In this document: positions 1 through 13,404 of the stretch, piece after piece
Position numbering within the stretch: the first letter of the stretch is position 1
How the letters are laid out: every line of letters begins with the position of its first letter
Assembly: GCA_025991245.1 (NCBI GenBank)
Contig: BQMJ01000048.1
Coordinates: forward strand, 1 to 64,000
Length of the DNA: 64,000 nucleotides
From: Galdieria partita
Taxonomy: Eukaryota; Rhodophyta; Bangiophyceae; Galdieriales; Galdieriaceae
Reading direction: 5' to 3'
Position numbers and translations under genes: made by a program
The notes under the pieces: model-generated
Database searches by the model: none
Told to the model about the DNA's origin: nothing
The model's input: the letters and a program-made list of their open reading frames with translations, nothing else

Positions 1-591
1 CCTAAATAAACCCTAAATAAACCCTAAATAAACCCTAATAAACCCTAAATAAACCCTAAATAAACCCTAATAAACCCTAATAAACCCTAAATAAACCCTA
101 AATAAACCCTAATAAACCCTAATAAACCCTAATAAACCCTAAATAAACCCTAATAAACCCTAATAAACCCTAAATAAACCCTAATAAACCCTAATAAACC
201 CTAAATAAACCCTAATAAACCCTAATAAACCCTAAAATAAACCCTAATAAACCCTAAATAAACCCTAAATAAACCCTAATAAACCCTAATAAACCCTAAA
301 TAAACCCTAATAAACCCTAAATAAACCCTAATAAACCCTAAATAAACCCTAATAAACCCTAATAAACCCTAATAAACCCTAATAAACCCTAATAAACCCT
401 AATAAACCCTAAATAAACCCTAATAAACCCTAATAAACCCTAATAAACCCTAAATAAACCCTAAATAAACCCTAATAAACCCTAATAAACCCTAATAAAC
501 CCTAATAAACCCTAATAAACCCTAAATAAACCCTAATAAACCCTAATAAACCCTAATAAACCCTAATAAACCCTAATAAACCCTAATAAAA
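1..591. repeat. Telomere, C-rich strand, mixed 10/11-nt repeat
   Basis: An uninterrupted array of CCCTAATAAA (10 nt) and CCCTAAATAAA (11 nt), roughly 55-60 copies in irregular order. There is one longer CCCTAAAATAAA near 230, and the array decays after about 585. Read from the other strand it is TTTATT(T)AGGG. A C-rich strand running 5' to 3' from the first base marks a left chromosome end. The variation falls only in the T-run (A-run on this strand), as expected for a telomerase that slips on its template. The array is too regular and too terminal to be an internal repeat. Confidence 0.96.
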
Positions 592-1552
592 CCTAATAGT
601 AAACCATAAGTAGACCGTAAACCCTCAGTAAAATCTGAATAAGAAGGAAAAATGCATACTCCGTTCGGCCAGACTACACATATTTTGCAATTCATTTAGC
701 TTCTTTTTTTTATATGCATTCGAGGACCCTCTTAATTTTATCAAGCTTTTTCTCCTTGCTTCTAATGTTATCAGCTTTGTCGCAAATTTCCTATGTGTAT
801 TTTGAAGATGACGTTGTGACTTCTTGTATTGGCTCTTTTTGGTTATGTTTGTATTTGAGTCTTCTTGCGAGATTATTGGAAATGTAAAGAAAATGTTTAC
901 ATTTTACTTTTAATCAGTGGTTGTCCTTTTGGGTTTAGGCATTTTTCTGTTGTTTTGTGTTGATTAAAAATTTTAAGCGATTCACTTAAATGCAGTTTTT
1001 TTTGTTGTACCTGTTACTTTGACATTGTCGCCTTTTAAGGACCAAGTTTTAAAGGAAATTATTAAAGCTTTTATTGCACATCGTTTTTCTTCGTTCTTAG
1101 TTAAAGCTCTATATATTGTATAAAGGATCCTCGAGCTTTCTCATTATGGATGAATGTTCCTTTATTCATCCAGTTATTATTTTTCTGTAGTATGTGACTT
1201 TGGATAAAACTAGTAATAAACCTTAATAAGACTTAATAAACCCTGATAAGAAAGTTCCCATTGCCCTGTACCAAAGCATCCGCATTGGAAGATTTATTAG
1301 GTTTTCTGTCATCACAATGCATTAAAGAAAGAAAGTGAATTGGTTCTCTACCAAGACCTTTACTTTTGCTTTTAGTCTGGCGAAAGTAATTAATTCTCAA
1401 AACTGTGTTTCTTTTTTTGCCAACGATGAAATGACTTGCCTTGAGCTATTTTTGCGTATTTTTGTATTTGTTGTTGATTACGGGAAAACCTGGAATTCTG
1501 GGGAAAATTTTGAGATACTATTTTTTTGAGGCCTTTTTGAGTTTAGGTATTC
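592..1552. repeat. Subtelomeric repeat, partial unit 1
   Basis: This stretch opens with decayed telomere-like sequence and matches the first about 960 bases of the unit at 1553-3890. Shared landmarks include the segments at 600-700 and 1563-1670, and the segments at 1250-1400 and 2210-2360. It is T-rich on this strand. The only open frames are short and are not conserved in the other copies, so I see no gene. A telomere-like tract also lies inside at 1211-1250. Confidence 0.75.
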
Positions 1553-3890
1553 CCTACCAAGACCTAATAGTAAACCATAACTAGACCGCATAGTAAAACC
1601 TCAGTAAAACCTGAATAAGAAAGAAAAATGCATACTCTTCTTTGCCAGGCTACACATATTTTACGATTCACTTTTCTATTGAATGCATCAGAGAAGAAAG
1701 TCCTTTAATTCTATCAATCGTTTTATATTTACTTCTAGTAAAATGAATTAGGTATCAAAATTTTATAAGAGTTTTTTGAATGGCCATATGACATTTGTTG
1801 TCGTCTTTATTTTGTTTATGCATTGGAGCTTTACTGCGTGAACACTTGAATCCCTGAAGAAAATTTTTCCATTTTCTCTTTAATTAGTGATCGTTTTCCT
1901 TTTGTTCAGGCATTTCTCTTTTGTGTTGCGTTGATTAAAAATTTTATGCGGTTTGCTTCAATGAAAATTTTTCTTGGTTGATTTTAGCCTTATTAGCCTC
2001 ATCAATTTTTCACAAAATTTACAGCAAATTATTAAATCTTTTATTACCGACCTTTTTTCTTTCTTTTTATTGAAGCCGTATTCATCCAATGTTGAACCTT
2101 TTTGATTTTCTATATTGGTTGGATGTTCTTTTAGTCATCCTATTGATATCTTTCTAGGGTATCTATTTTTTGATAAGGAAAAGTTATATAACTTAGTAAG
2201 CCTGATAAGTAAAATTCCCATTGCCCTGTACTAGACCATTCGTATTTGAACATTTATCCAGGTCTTGGTCATCTCAATGCATTGGGGAGGAAAGCGAATT
2301 GGTTCTATCAAGACCTTTACTTTCGCTTTTAGTTTCGTAAAAATAATGAATTCTCAAACTGTGCTACTTTTTTTGCCAGCGATCAAATGACTTGTCTAGT
2401 GGGCTATTGCTGCGTATGTTTGTATCTCCTGGTTACTACGGGTATTTAGGTAAAATTTTAGGATTCTATTTTTAATTCAAAGCCCTTTCTAGTTAGGGAA
2501 TTTCTCTGTTGCTTCGCAGTAATTCGAAATTGTGAGCTTTTTCGAAATCGTGAGCATTTTTCTTCAATGGTTCCTTTTTCTTGTTGTTAGCATTATTACC
2601 TTCGTTCTTAATTGAACGAGTGGTACAGTAAATAAATATTCTTTTTTTTTCACATTGTGATACTTCGCTTTACCTGTTATTTTTGCCGAATGTATTTAGT
2701 AAGAAGTCCTTTTGGTTTCTGGTAATGGATGAATTTACCTTCATTGACCCTGTTAATACCTTCCTATAGTATTTGAACTTTTATGTAAATATGCATATTT
2801 AACTAGAAATTATACCCTAATCAAGCATAATAAAACAGAAAGAAGGGAATAATGTTTATTGCTTTCAGCCAAGAAATATCTAGTGTTTGATTCGTTGCAC
2901 TCTAGTAGTATCAAAGTAGGAGTGTGCAGAGTTAAGTGTTTATGTCTGGTTTCTTATTTATGTTTTTTGCCAAAGAATAGTTACGTCTTGTTTTATTTTT
3001 TATGCTCGTTGTGCTTCTGACCAAGGTTGGTTTCCTGTACGCTACACTTTGTTCAAGCTTTTTTTGGATTGGAAACTAGACTCAGTTGTTACATTCCTCG
3101 TTTAGTTCAGATTTTCTTTGGAGTTCACAAATTTTCGCTTCTTTTGTGTTGTTTCGAGAATTTAAGTGATTCGTTTGAATGGTAACCTTCTGGTGTCATA
3201 AGTGTAAGGCGTGAGCATGTACGTGAACAAGTCGTTGCAACATAAAGCAATCTGACATTATTAACATTTTCATTTCTTTGTTTTTTACTGCTTTCATTGT
3301 TGTTTTCAAGGATTGTCCCTCCTTTGTACTACTTTTCCTCCAATGAGAAAAAAATATTTTTTCATCTGTATTTCAATGTGGTTTAGTTACTAAATTTAGT
3401 CTCATCAAAAGTATTGTATTTTTTTCTCTCTGAGCAGTTTGCTGTAACTTTTTTACATCGTTTCACACGGTCGACAAATATCTGCAGGACGAGAACAGGT
3501 TCAAGGTACTGATGATGTAAGGAACATATGGAAATTCTTCAATGTATTCTCAAGTTTCTATTTCTTTATATGCTTATTATTCTATGGCTTCCTTGTAAAA
3601 TTGGTATTTGTGTTGTTCCTTTAATAAATTTTAGAAACAAGTGTATCCCTTATAATACAAAAATTGCCTTTTCCCCTTTGATATATTGCATAAACTTTTC
3701 TTCAATACCGTTTCATAATGCCAATATAGTTGAACTGAAACTGAATTGCTGAAATCTTTCTTGTGTGATATTTTTTCCTTATAGCTCTATTCGAGGTATA
3801 TTGCATAAATTCTTGGAGGGGGAAAGAGAAAGTCTATATTTTGCTTTTAACTGGTGATTGTCCTTCTTTTGTCGAAGCTTTTTTTTAACC
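1553..3890. repeat. Subtelomeric tandem repeat unit 2 (about 2.3 kb)
   Basis: This is a full-length unit, followed directly by a diverged copy at 3891-6080. Matching landmarks are 1563/3905, 2215/4525, 2303/4615, 2575/4890, 2795/5100 and 3470/5790. Small telomere-like scraps lie near 1553-1615, 2190-2215 and 2808-2835. It is strongly T-rich with no supported gene. The unit was probably built by earlier telomere-proximal duplications that trapped telomeric ends. Confidence 0.75.
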
Positions 3891-6080
3891 AATAATAATC
3901 TTTCAATAAAACCTGAATAAGAATGAAAAATGCCCACTCTTTTCTGTAAGCCTATGCATATTTTACAATTTTCTGCATTTTTTTTCTTAATTGCATTTCA
4001 AACGAAAGTTTCTTAATTCTATCAAGCCTCTTCGTTTGCCTCTAGTTTAGTATAGTGAGTCGCAAATTTTACTGAGTGTTTGGTTGCGTCCTGGAGACTG
4101 TTCTTGTGGGTTTTTTCTCCATTATATTTGTATTTGAGATATATTGCATGAATACTTGGAAACGATAGGAAAAAGTTTTGATTTTGCTTTTAACTTATGA
4201 TTGTCCTTCATTTGTTTAGGCATTTTTATGTCGTGTTGTGTTGGTTTAAAATTCGAAGTGGTTGGTTTGATTAAAATTTTTTTTGGATGATTGTTGCCTT
4301 GAAACACTCGTTTTTCATTCATTTTGTTGCAGAGCCATTTATTAAAGCTTTTTTTTTGTTGTTTTTTTCTTATTCTTGTGAAGCCGTATTCATTGGGTGA
4401 AGGATTCTTTTGCTTTATTCTGTTGGATGAATGTTCCTTTTTCTATCCTGTTAATTTCTTTCTATAGTATGTGACTTTTGTTAGAAACAGTAAGAAAATT
4501 AAAAAAAATTAATGAACCCTAAAAAAATTTTTATTGTCCTGTTCCGGGCCATCCGCATTTGATGATTTATCAGGTTTTTGGAAATCTCAATTCATTGGAG
4601 AAAAAAAACGAATTGGTTCTACCAAGACCTTTACTTTTGGTTTTAGTTTCGTAAAAGTAATCAATTCTCAAACTGTACTGCTTGTTTTGCCAGAGATCAA
4701 ATGACTTGCCATGTGAGCTATTTCTGCGTATGTTTGTATTTGTTGTTTACTACGGGTATTTAGGTAAAATTTTAGGATGCTATTTTTAGTTCAAAGCCCT
4801 TTTGAGTTAAGGAATTTCTCGGTTACTTTGCAATAATTCGAAATTTTGAGCTGTTTAGAAATTGTGAGCAATTTTTTTGAATGGTTTCTTTTTTGTTATT
4901 GTTAGCATCATTAATTTCGTTCTTGATTAAAAGAGTTGCACAGTAAGTTAATAGCTTTTTCTCATATTATGATACTTTGCGTTGTGTGGTATTTGTGCCG
5001 AATCTATTTGATGAAAAATCCCTTTCGTTTCTGATATTGGATAAGTTTACCTAGAATCACCCAGTTAATATATTCCAATAATATTTGAATTTTTAGGTAA
5101 GTATGCATATTTAACTTGAAATTCTACCCGAATGAAGGCTAATAAAACCAAAATAAGGAAAAAATACTTATTGCTTTCAGCCAGGACATACCTAGTTTTT
5201 CAATTCACTGAGCTCTCGTAGTCTCAAAGTTGGAGTGGGCAGAGTGAATTGTTTATGTCCGGTTTCTTATTTATGTTTTTCTGCCAAAGAATAGTTACGT
5301 ATTGTTTTATTTTTTATGCTTGCTGTGCTACTGACCAAGTTTGGTTTCCTGTCAACTACATTTTGTTTAAACTTTTTTGGATTGAAAACTGGAGTTAGTT
5401 TTTTACATTCCTTCTTTAGTTCAAATTTTATTAAAAATGCACAATTTTCTGCTACTTTTGTATAGTTTTGAGATTCTAGGTGGTTTGTTTAAATGGTATC
5501 CTTCTGGTGACGTTTAAGGTGCGAGTAATGTACGCGAACAAGTCGTCGCAAAATTAGAACAATCTGCCACTATGTAACATTTTTATTTCTTGGTATTTTG
5601 CTGTCTTCATTGCTGCATTCAAGGATTACCCCTTCTTTTTTCTACTATTTCTCCAGTGAGAAGAAATAGTTCTTTCTTCTGTATTTCATGTGATATAGCT
5701 ACTAAATTCCTTTTATCAAAACTATTGTTTTTTTTCTCTGTGAGCAGATTGCTGTAACTTTCGTACTTCGTTTCACAAGGTTGAGAAATATCTGCCTGAC
5801 GAGGACAGATTCATGGTACCGGTGATGTAAAGAACAAGTGGTACATAAAAATTTCTCAATATATTCTCAAGTTTTTATTTCTCTAAAGGATTTTTCTATG
5901 GCTTTTTTCTAAAATTGTTTTTGGTATTGTTCCTTTAGTAAACCGTATAAAGAAAGTCCTAAACTGATAATGCAAAAATTGCCTATTCCCCTTTGATACA
6001 TTGCAAAAACTTCTCTTCAATACCGTTTCATAATGCGAATGCAATAGAACTGAAAATAAATTCTGAAATCTTTTCCTTTT
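3891..6080. repeat. Subtelomeric tandem repeat unit 3 (about 2.2 kb)
   Basis: This is a diverged copy of 1553-3890 in the same orientation and the same order of landmarks. Indels relative to unit 2 are scattered and do not respect any reading frame, so the unit is treated as non-coding. Telomere-like scraps recur at its start (3895-3925), near 4490-4530 and near 5120-5150. The right edge is approximate because similarity fades. Confidence 0.7.
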
Positions 6081-9040
6081 TTTTAACTGTTGTCACAAGT
6101 TTTGGAATTTTTTTAAATTTTTATGCCTTGGTGACATAGTAGCTTTTTCGTTGAATTTGTCTTTTTATATAGGTACTACATTGTAGCGATGATGTTCTTT
6201 GTTTATTGATTTTTCTTATTAAAATCGCTGCTGTCTTCAGTGCATACATAATAATAAGCTTTGAATATGGATAGTTTCGAAACTTTTGTTTCAATGGTTT
6301 CGCCAAGATCTTTATGGTTGAACCTTACCTTGTTAGAATCGTTTTTAGAAATTTGTCTTATATAGCAAAATTCTAAGCATTGTTATTTGGTCATTTTATT
6401 GTATTCTACGGTGCAATGCTATTGAAAATTTAACCATTTGGTAAGTCGTTTCTGCTTTTTTTTGATCTTGAGACACTGCTTGCTTCATTCTTTGAGTAGC
6501 TTTACTTGAAATATAGTGTCGGTATACATATTTAGCAAAAAGTAAACAGTGCTTATGCTATTTTTAGATTCTCGAAAGCAAAAATTTGTGTTTTGGTAAA
6601 CTTTTCGAGCCACCTTGTATCTATTCTCTACAATGTCAAATTCTGAATCTCTTTGTCGGCTTGTCAGTGTGCACTCTTATGTCACAGATTTTTGTTCAAT
6701 TGTTACTTTTTAAGAATGAATGAGCTAGAAGATTCAATTGTCGTTTAGGCTCTTTGTTCACATTTTAGAAAGTTCACTTGTTTGATCATTTCTCTTCTAG
6801 TACTACTGTCTGTTTTTCTTTTGTGTTTTATGTCTTATAACGCTTGATTGTGTAATGAAGTTTTCCTAGGTTCTTTTTCACCTTTGTATTAAACTGTTCG
6901 AGGTGTCAATACATTGATTTTTTTATATGGAAATTTGTTTACTTTTCTTTTTACAAAATTTCGCATTGTCACCTACTGTCTACCCCTGAGAACAACTAGG
7001 AATACTGATGCCATAATGGACAAGTTATGTATTGAAATTCTTCAATTTTTTTCATGGGCCAACCTCCCTAAATTCTTTCTTTTTCTATAGACTCTATTCG
7101 AGACGACATTTTTATCGCTCTTCTAATGAATCGTAGATAATTTTAGAAAAGCAGTTAAATTTTTTTTATTTAAAAAGACACGACTTTTCATTCCTTTTTC
7201 TAGAAAGCATGCGTTTTTCTCAATTCACTAGGTCGTCGTAAAAGAATCTAATAGAGTATAAAATTAAGTGGTGTAGATTCGGTTAAATTCTTTTGAAATT
7301 GTGTCAACATTCTTGAAGTTTATTTTTATTTTGCTAATTTATCTCGAGTGACAAAGTAATTCTTCCTTTGAAATCTTTTGGCAATCGCCCCCACAGTTGC
7401 ATTTGTATTGTCATGTAAGCGATACCCAATTGTTCCATTTGTTTCACTTTTATTGAAGTTTTTAATTTTCTGGGGGAGCTGAGCAATTTGGTTATGAATT
7501 TGATATATGGCGAAATCTAAATCTGGTAATTTTTACAGCTAACGTATTGCATGGCTTGTTTGACAATAGTCGTTTTCGATATTGAAAAGGGACAGTTTTT
7601 CGAAAAGTAGAATCTTGCAACTGTTGGTTTTTACTATGTGGTATCTTTTATCAGACAACTTTTTTATAAAAAAATTTTTTTTCTTTCTTATGGTGACTGG
7701 ATCCATTGTGTTCTATTTTATGTTGATCGGCGTAATATTATACACGAATTGTACTGTTGGTATATATAATGAAGACAAAGCAAGCCATGCCTTTTCCATA
7801 AAAAAGCCTCAAATGAATTGAACCGTTAGCAATCTAGCCACAAAAGTTCAAAGTTTGTCTGTAGCATCTTGGATATTATAAGCTTTATGTCAGTTTGACT
7901 ATGCTTTGATTTACAACTTGGATTGAAACATATCTCTCAAGAGCACTTTTCCTCCATGAGTATGTTGTAATTTCATTGCTGTTCTTTGAAATCATCCTGT
8001 TGTTTTTGTTTCTCTCCTTAAATATATAAAATTTCTTTCAAGTATTTCAATTTGACAAAAGTACTGAATTGTTTCCGACTGAGAATATGGTAGGTTTTTC
8101 TTTGAACATGCATTTTGAACACTTCTTCTTACTATCTTTTGCATTGTAGACTGATGTCCACCCCTTGAGAACAATTAGTGGTACTAATTGAATGAAGAGC
8201 AGGAAGTAGAAGGGAATTCTTCTATTGTTTCGATAGTGTCTTTTTCTCTAAAAGTCTTTCTTTTCTCTATAAATTGATTTTCAACTCGCTATTTTTATCG
8301 TTCTTCGTTTAAACTTTTAGTATATCCAAGAAAATCAGTTACCGAGTCTTAGTAAACCGAAAATTTTTTAGTGTAAACTGCAATCTGTCGTGTGCTTCCA
8401 CTCCATTACGTTCTCGTGAAGCCAATGCTATGAAGAAAAAATAAAATGATTCAAATGTTGATTTACTTTGTTGGTTTCATATTTAATAGTTTTGATGTTT
8501 TGTCTTGTTTGTTGATGCATTTGTGACAATTCAATTTCGCCTATATACTCTTTATCCCTAACAGACCTCTACAATTGTACTGCCATTGACAGATCATGAA
8601 TTTTCTCAAACACTTGCTTTGGGGAAACGTTTTCATCCTTTGGAGCTAAGATAATTCATTATTTATTTGAGATGTTGCTCAACTAAATCGGCTCCGTTTT
8701 CTGAATCCGTATTACTATGGATCTACCGTATCAGAGTCTTTCTCAATTCACTAATAGTGGTTTGAACAGTAAAACTTTGTCTCATCTTATACTTTCTTAT
8801 GATGTCGCGTTTATCATTTAGCAATTTGACAAAGCAGTTTTTTACTTTCTTATGTTACATGTTTACTGCTTATTTTATTCTGTGAGTATCTTCTTATACT
8901 ATAATTCTACTTTGGTGGTGGTATACATATAGAAACAAAAGTATGGCATACCATACATATGCCATAAAAATGACTTCAACTGAAAGAAATAGTAAACAAT
9001 GACGACGTAGATATTCCATCATGTCTACTATCCTTCCTCT
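6081..9040. repeat. Degenerate T-rich subtelomeric repeats, no gene seen
   Basis: The stretch is T-rich and gene-free. Two internal segments (about 6985-7110 and 8150-8260) resemble each other and the 3470 and 5790 landmarks of the tandem units, so this looks like two older, more decayed relatives of the same family. The part at about 6600-6850 also matches 15140-15360 farther in. No open frame here is long, ATG-led and conserved. Confidence 0.55.
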
Positions 9041-12000
9041 TTGTATTTGCTTTATGTCTAGTTAGTCTATACTTTGAGCGGTGGCTATTCGAAGAATGTA
9101 CCACTGCATAGCATTTTTCGTCATTGGTCTTGCTGTACTTTTATTCTTTTTCTCTACGTAAAACTTGTTCTTCTTTGTTTTCCTAACTTTAAATACCCTT
9201 TTAGTTTTTGTTTTAGCATGCATTTCAAGAAATTTCGATGTTTTCCCTAGCTCTTTTCTCTTAAATTTTCTATTTGAAACTCTTTGTTTGTGATATCCTC
9301 TATTCGAAATTCTTTTTCTTCCATGTCTTCCATAAGAAACTTTCATGGGTTTTGCTTTTCATACTTGCCTAGCATTGAAACAGATACTTGGTTAACACAA
9401 ATCAAAAGATTGCCTTCTACAGAAGTACACATTCATTTCTATGTTTTAATAGGGAGCAAGAGCAAGATTGAGACTAGACGCCTGTGTTATTGACACAACT
9501 TGGATTATTGTGATATTTGCTTCGTTGCAGGAGAAGCTCAACTTGTACTATTCTGGTGTACTTGCAACCTCGCTCAAGAAGTTTATACTATATCAAGTAT
9601 GGCAAGGTGCACTGTCGAAGATTTTGAAGCAATCATCGGTGTTTCCTTAAGTTTTCAAGAGGAAAATGGACTATGAAAGTAGAGTTTGCTAAGTTCTATT
9701 TTTTTTTTATTGCTTCATTGCTGTTGATTTCTACTACTCGTTTTTTTCCTATTTACAAGTAAATGGCACTCTATTCATTTTGAGGCAGTTGGAGCCTACT
9801 CTGGGCAAATCGTAAAATATTGGTCATGTATGAGAAAAACACATTTTTCTGAAAACAACCTATCTCCTACTGACTTTTTACACAAGTGTCTGGCTTTAAA
9901 AAAATTTCAAAAAAAAATTTTCAATTTTGTCGAGAATTGGCTACGTAGAACAAAGCATAGTCCATGACAACCAAATAGTAATACAGGAAAGTGAGGGGAA
10001 ATGAATCAATAAACCCTCATGTGAACTGAAATAACTTCTTCCTGGATTTCCCAACGACCCAGCTTGGCTCCTAATTCAGCCTAGTAAAATCTAAAATGCA
10101 GCAAGGTTTTCAATTACAAAACAACTACCAAGATTCTATCTGTTAACTGCTACAAATGTTTTCATAGACATTACTTTCTAATTTAGCTGCTTGTAAGGAA
10201 TAGAGGTTTCTTTGTAAAATTGCATTTCTTCTTATTGAGTGTAAATAGTTTTTGAATATGTAGTTTTCTTCAGGTACTGTGTTAGATGCTTTTCTGTTAA
10301 TTTTTTTTCCTCTTTCACATCACAGTGTAGTTGGAAATGATTTCAGCATTGTGTATCATAGACAAATTTATATTTTTAATGTATTTTATTCTGAACTTTT
10401 TGTATGGTCCGCTTTTATATGTTTTCCCAATTGTTTTAATTCGCCACTGGGTTATATAAAATTCGTAAACTTTTTCTTCTCCTAGACTTCCTGTAATTTA
10501 GAAATTTGATTGTGTTTGTCCTTGTTTTGGCTGAGTAGTTTGTTTTGAACTGATATTGTTGTTGCCAGAAATTTTTGGTTTTCTTTTTCTCTTTTCAATT
10601 GAATATTCTATGTGGAACTCTCACAAGTACATGTTGTCTTCAATAGGTTTCTGTGATAGATAAAGCTTCTCATGTCAATTGTCTTGCATCTCTATTTATT
10701 GTTTTGATTGATATTGGGTTGTTTGAAACTTTTCTTTTAAACTCTGTTCTTAGAAGCATTTTTGTATAGTTGTTCTTCATAATAAAGTTTTTCTTATGAA
10801 GCGATACGAGAACTTTCTTTTTTTGGCGTTGGGTGATAGCTCTACTGCATTGGCCCCTGCTCTGTCTAATTATGAATAATTCTGATTGGCTGATTGTACA
10901 ACCAGAATGGTCAATTCTAGTCTTTGCCTTTTTTAAGAATTTGTGTTGATTCTTTGAAGTCTCTCTGTTTACACCTTTGTGACTCAAAGTGGCTAAACGT
11001 TGAGTTTTTCGCCTCTCCTGAATTGGGTTAAAGCATATGCAAATTGCCAAGATTCGATTTCTTCGATGTTATCAATTGTATTTTCCTTCTATAATGGTCC
11101 TTTTTTGTACTGTGTATTCAGTTGTTGTTTGTCCTTCTTTCTTGGCTAAAAGTCTTTCTCGTTTGTATATAAATGATAAGGTAGTTTGTCTATAAAGAAA
11201 TTACGTGTCGTGTACATTTTTTATTATCAATTGAATAGAAAAAATTCCTTGCCTTTCAGACATTTTTATCATTATGACGATCCAAATGTTGGAGAGAGTT
11301 CTTCTTGTATAATTAACAAGTCACGAAATTAAGCGTGTATTCATTCACGGACGCTAGACTTCTACGAAAATAGAATTTTGGCAACCGTACCCACCAGTAT
11401 GAAGATCGATCGTTCAAGTAAACAAGGCATCAAGAATAAAATATTCATGTCTTGCTCAATTTGCTTTGTAACGTAGGAAGATCCTGGAATATCTTGCGCA
11501 TATATAGGGATGTTGCTCAATCGAGTAATTTAATATGCTGAAAGAATCGCTGTGTCTAAAATGAGTGATGTATTTATAAATTCGTGGACAGTTCTCAGTT
11601 TGTATACTTTGTGCTTGTCAGCCTTTTTATAGAATTGTACGTTGCATAGCTGGTTGTGATTTCCCAATAGAAAGACAGGGCTATTTAAGTGCTAACAGTA
11701 ATACTATTCAAACAATATCCTTTCCAAAACTGTGTCTCACAAACTGTCAACTGCTAAGTATTTATAGACTTGAGCACAAAAGACTAAGGTAGCTATTCCA
11801 AACATACACTATGCCGACGAGTTGCGAAGCCTCTCTTTTGTGAAAATTTTTCCCATCAGACGCTCTTTTTCTTCCAAGTTTTGTTTCGAATTTGCATCCT
11901 TCAAGTGACCTCGTCAAGTAAGATTAGCAGACAACGACGTAAAGATGCTTCAAAGTGGGTGTACAAACTCTGTTCACGTCCGTTTTCGAAACAGCAACTC

Positions 12001-12049
12001 ACAGTTGAACTGCACAGTTCAGTTGCCACGAGACAACCTCCCCTCTCCA

Positions 12050-12790
12050 CTTGGACAATAGATTCTCAATAGACAAAAACTGACAATGACAAGAATCGTT
12101 TTTGTGAAAACCCAAAGAGAATCAACTCAGAATATACTCCGACTGTTACAAAAGATCTTGGTAATTGTTCCACAAGAGAGAGTCCTCATCTATTGTTCAC
12201 AGGACAACAGTTCAATTCAACTTCAAAAACCAGGTTACATTACAAGACTGTATCACCGCAAGGGTTCAACCTCAAAAACTATTTGGAGCCTTTGTGCCGA
12301 CTGGTTCCCCAGTACTCCACAGGGTCAATGTCTTAAAAGAGTCAAGGAACTAAGATTAGCAATTCTCGAACAGTACCTACGTAGCATTCGACAGGAACTT
12401 GGAAGCGACTTTGAGGTTCAAGCCAAGTCGTTGACAGGAAACGAACAAACCAAACCGGGCCTTGGTTGGTATTTCAAAAAGTGCGAAATCATAAAACTTC
12501 AAAGTTTTTTTCGTACTAAAAATTTCTCCTCTAAATTCAACTCTACATATATTTTCATAAAAAGGAACAATTTTATCCACTTCAAAACAGGTGGTAACAA
12601 AGCAAGCTACAGCCACACTTGTGCTAACCAAGCCACAAATCACAAAAGAGAGATTGGGAGTAGCGATGTTGAAGAGCTCTTCGAGTACCGTCAAAAGTGC
12701 GCACGCCATAGAGCTTCATACATACCTAGTAAACACTTTCCAAGGGAACTCTCCACTCAAAGCTTTACCTAGAATGCTATTGATTCTCTA
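12050..12790. repeat. Dispersed subtelomeric module (reference copy)
   Basis: This module begins at the stretch around 12050-12110 (motif CTCAATAGACAAAAACTGAC) and runs about 740 bases. Related copies lie at about 14100-14630, 16560-16800 (fragment), 20540-20700 (fragment), 27200-27930 and 30270-30430 (fragment). The shared start and differing ends suggest an element family rather than one duplication event. No conserved protein is visible in it. Confidence 0.6.
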
Positions 12791-13396
12791 ACGTTGCATT
12801 ATTTGAAGAGCTGTTATGCTAGAATGAGTGTCGGCATACCCCCGAGAGTAAAGCCCGCCAATGTATAGTGAGATAAACTCACCTTTGTCACTTATCTTGG
12901 AGATTTACTGGTTTCAAGTTGTTTTGAAGAACACTGAGCTCTAGTTGATAGGAATCATTTCAAGAAAGTATTATCTGCCACGTTCAAGAAGAAGGGCGTG
13001 TTTCGCACAACTTGGAACGATTGGGTGTGGAGTCACCAAGTTGTCCTAGAGAAATTTCGTCAAGTAGGGTGAACACTTGTGCTGATAAATTTCTATCTGA
13101 CCTGTTTGCAGCTTGAAAGATCGTGAATTCTGTGCTACAAGTATCAACTACCTTTTAGACTTGTGCAGATCAGAGTTTATACACTATGGTCGAATATTTC
13201 AATTATCAACAAAACGTTTAAGTACACATTGGAAGTGACACATGTATATAATTTGTATGCTACCTACAAGTATGTTGCTAAAGAATCCAGTCAAGTTTCT
13301 CAAACAGCTTGAGTACATAGACCAAGTGTCGCATATTCTATTTTGTATAATTCAATTGCGAAAACAAAGAATTAGTTGTTGACTCTTTCTATTTTG

Positions 13397-13404
13397 TATA
13401 AAAG
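13397..13404 (+). promoter_or_regulatory. TATA-like box TATAAAAG in copy A
   Basis: A perfect TATAAAAG octamer in an A-rich stretch, conserved at 28548-28555 in copy B. It could drive a transcript across 13430-13860. The short frames there differ between the two copies, so any product would more likely be an RNA. Inference from motif only. Confidence 0.3.

Noticed and set aside
9062-9346. Lys/Arg-rich minus frame with a partner at 24181-24534
   Set aside because: Only part of the frame aligns in phase between the two copies, and the basic composition follows from T-rich DNA read on the other strand.
9468-9650. 60-codon frame also open at 24697-24879
   Set aside because: It starts with TTG, not ATG. 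The copies differ at about a fifth of residues, mostly by amino-acid-changing substitutions, which suggests no selection.
10670-11050. 126-codon minus-strand frame
   Set aside because: The matching part of copy B (about 25890-26280) has length differences that destroy the frame. It is a T-rich repeat read backwards.
12086-12772. 228-codon open frame in copy A
   Set aside because: The partner sequence at about 27230-27900 carries indels that break the frame, the composition is that of the A-rich repeat, and no domain is visible.
12866-12885. Small hairpin GTGAGataaaCTCAC in both duplication copies
   Set aside because: A 5-bp stem is too weak to call a structured RNA, and the flanks are equally conserved.
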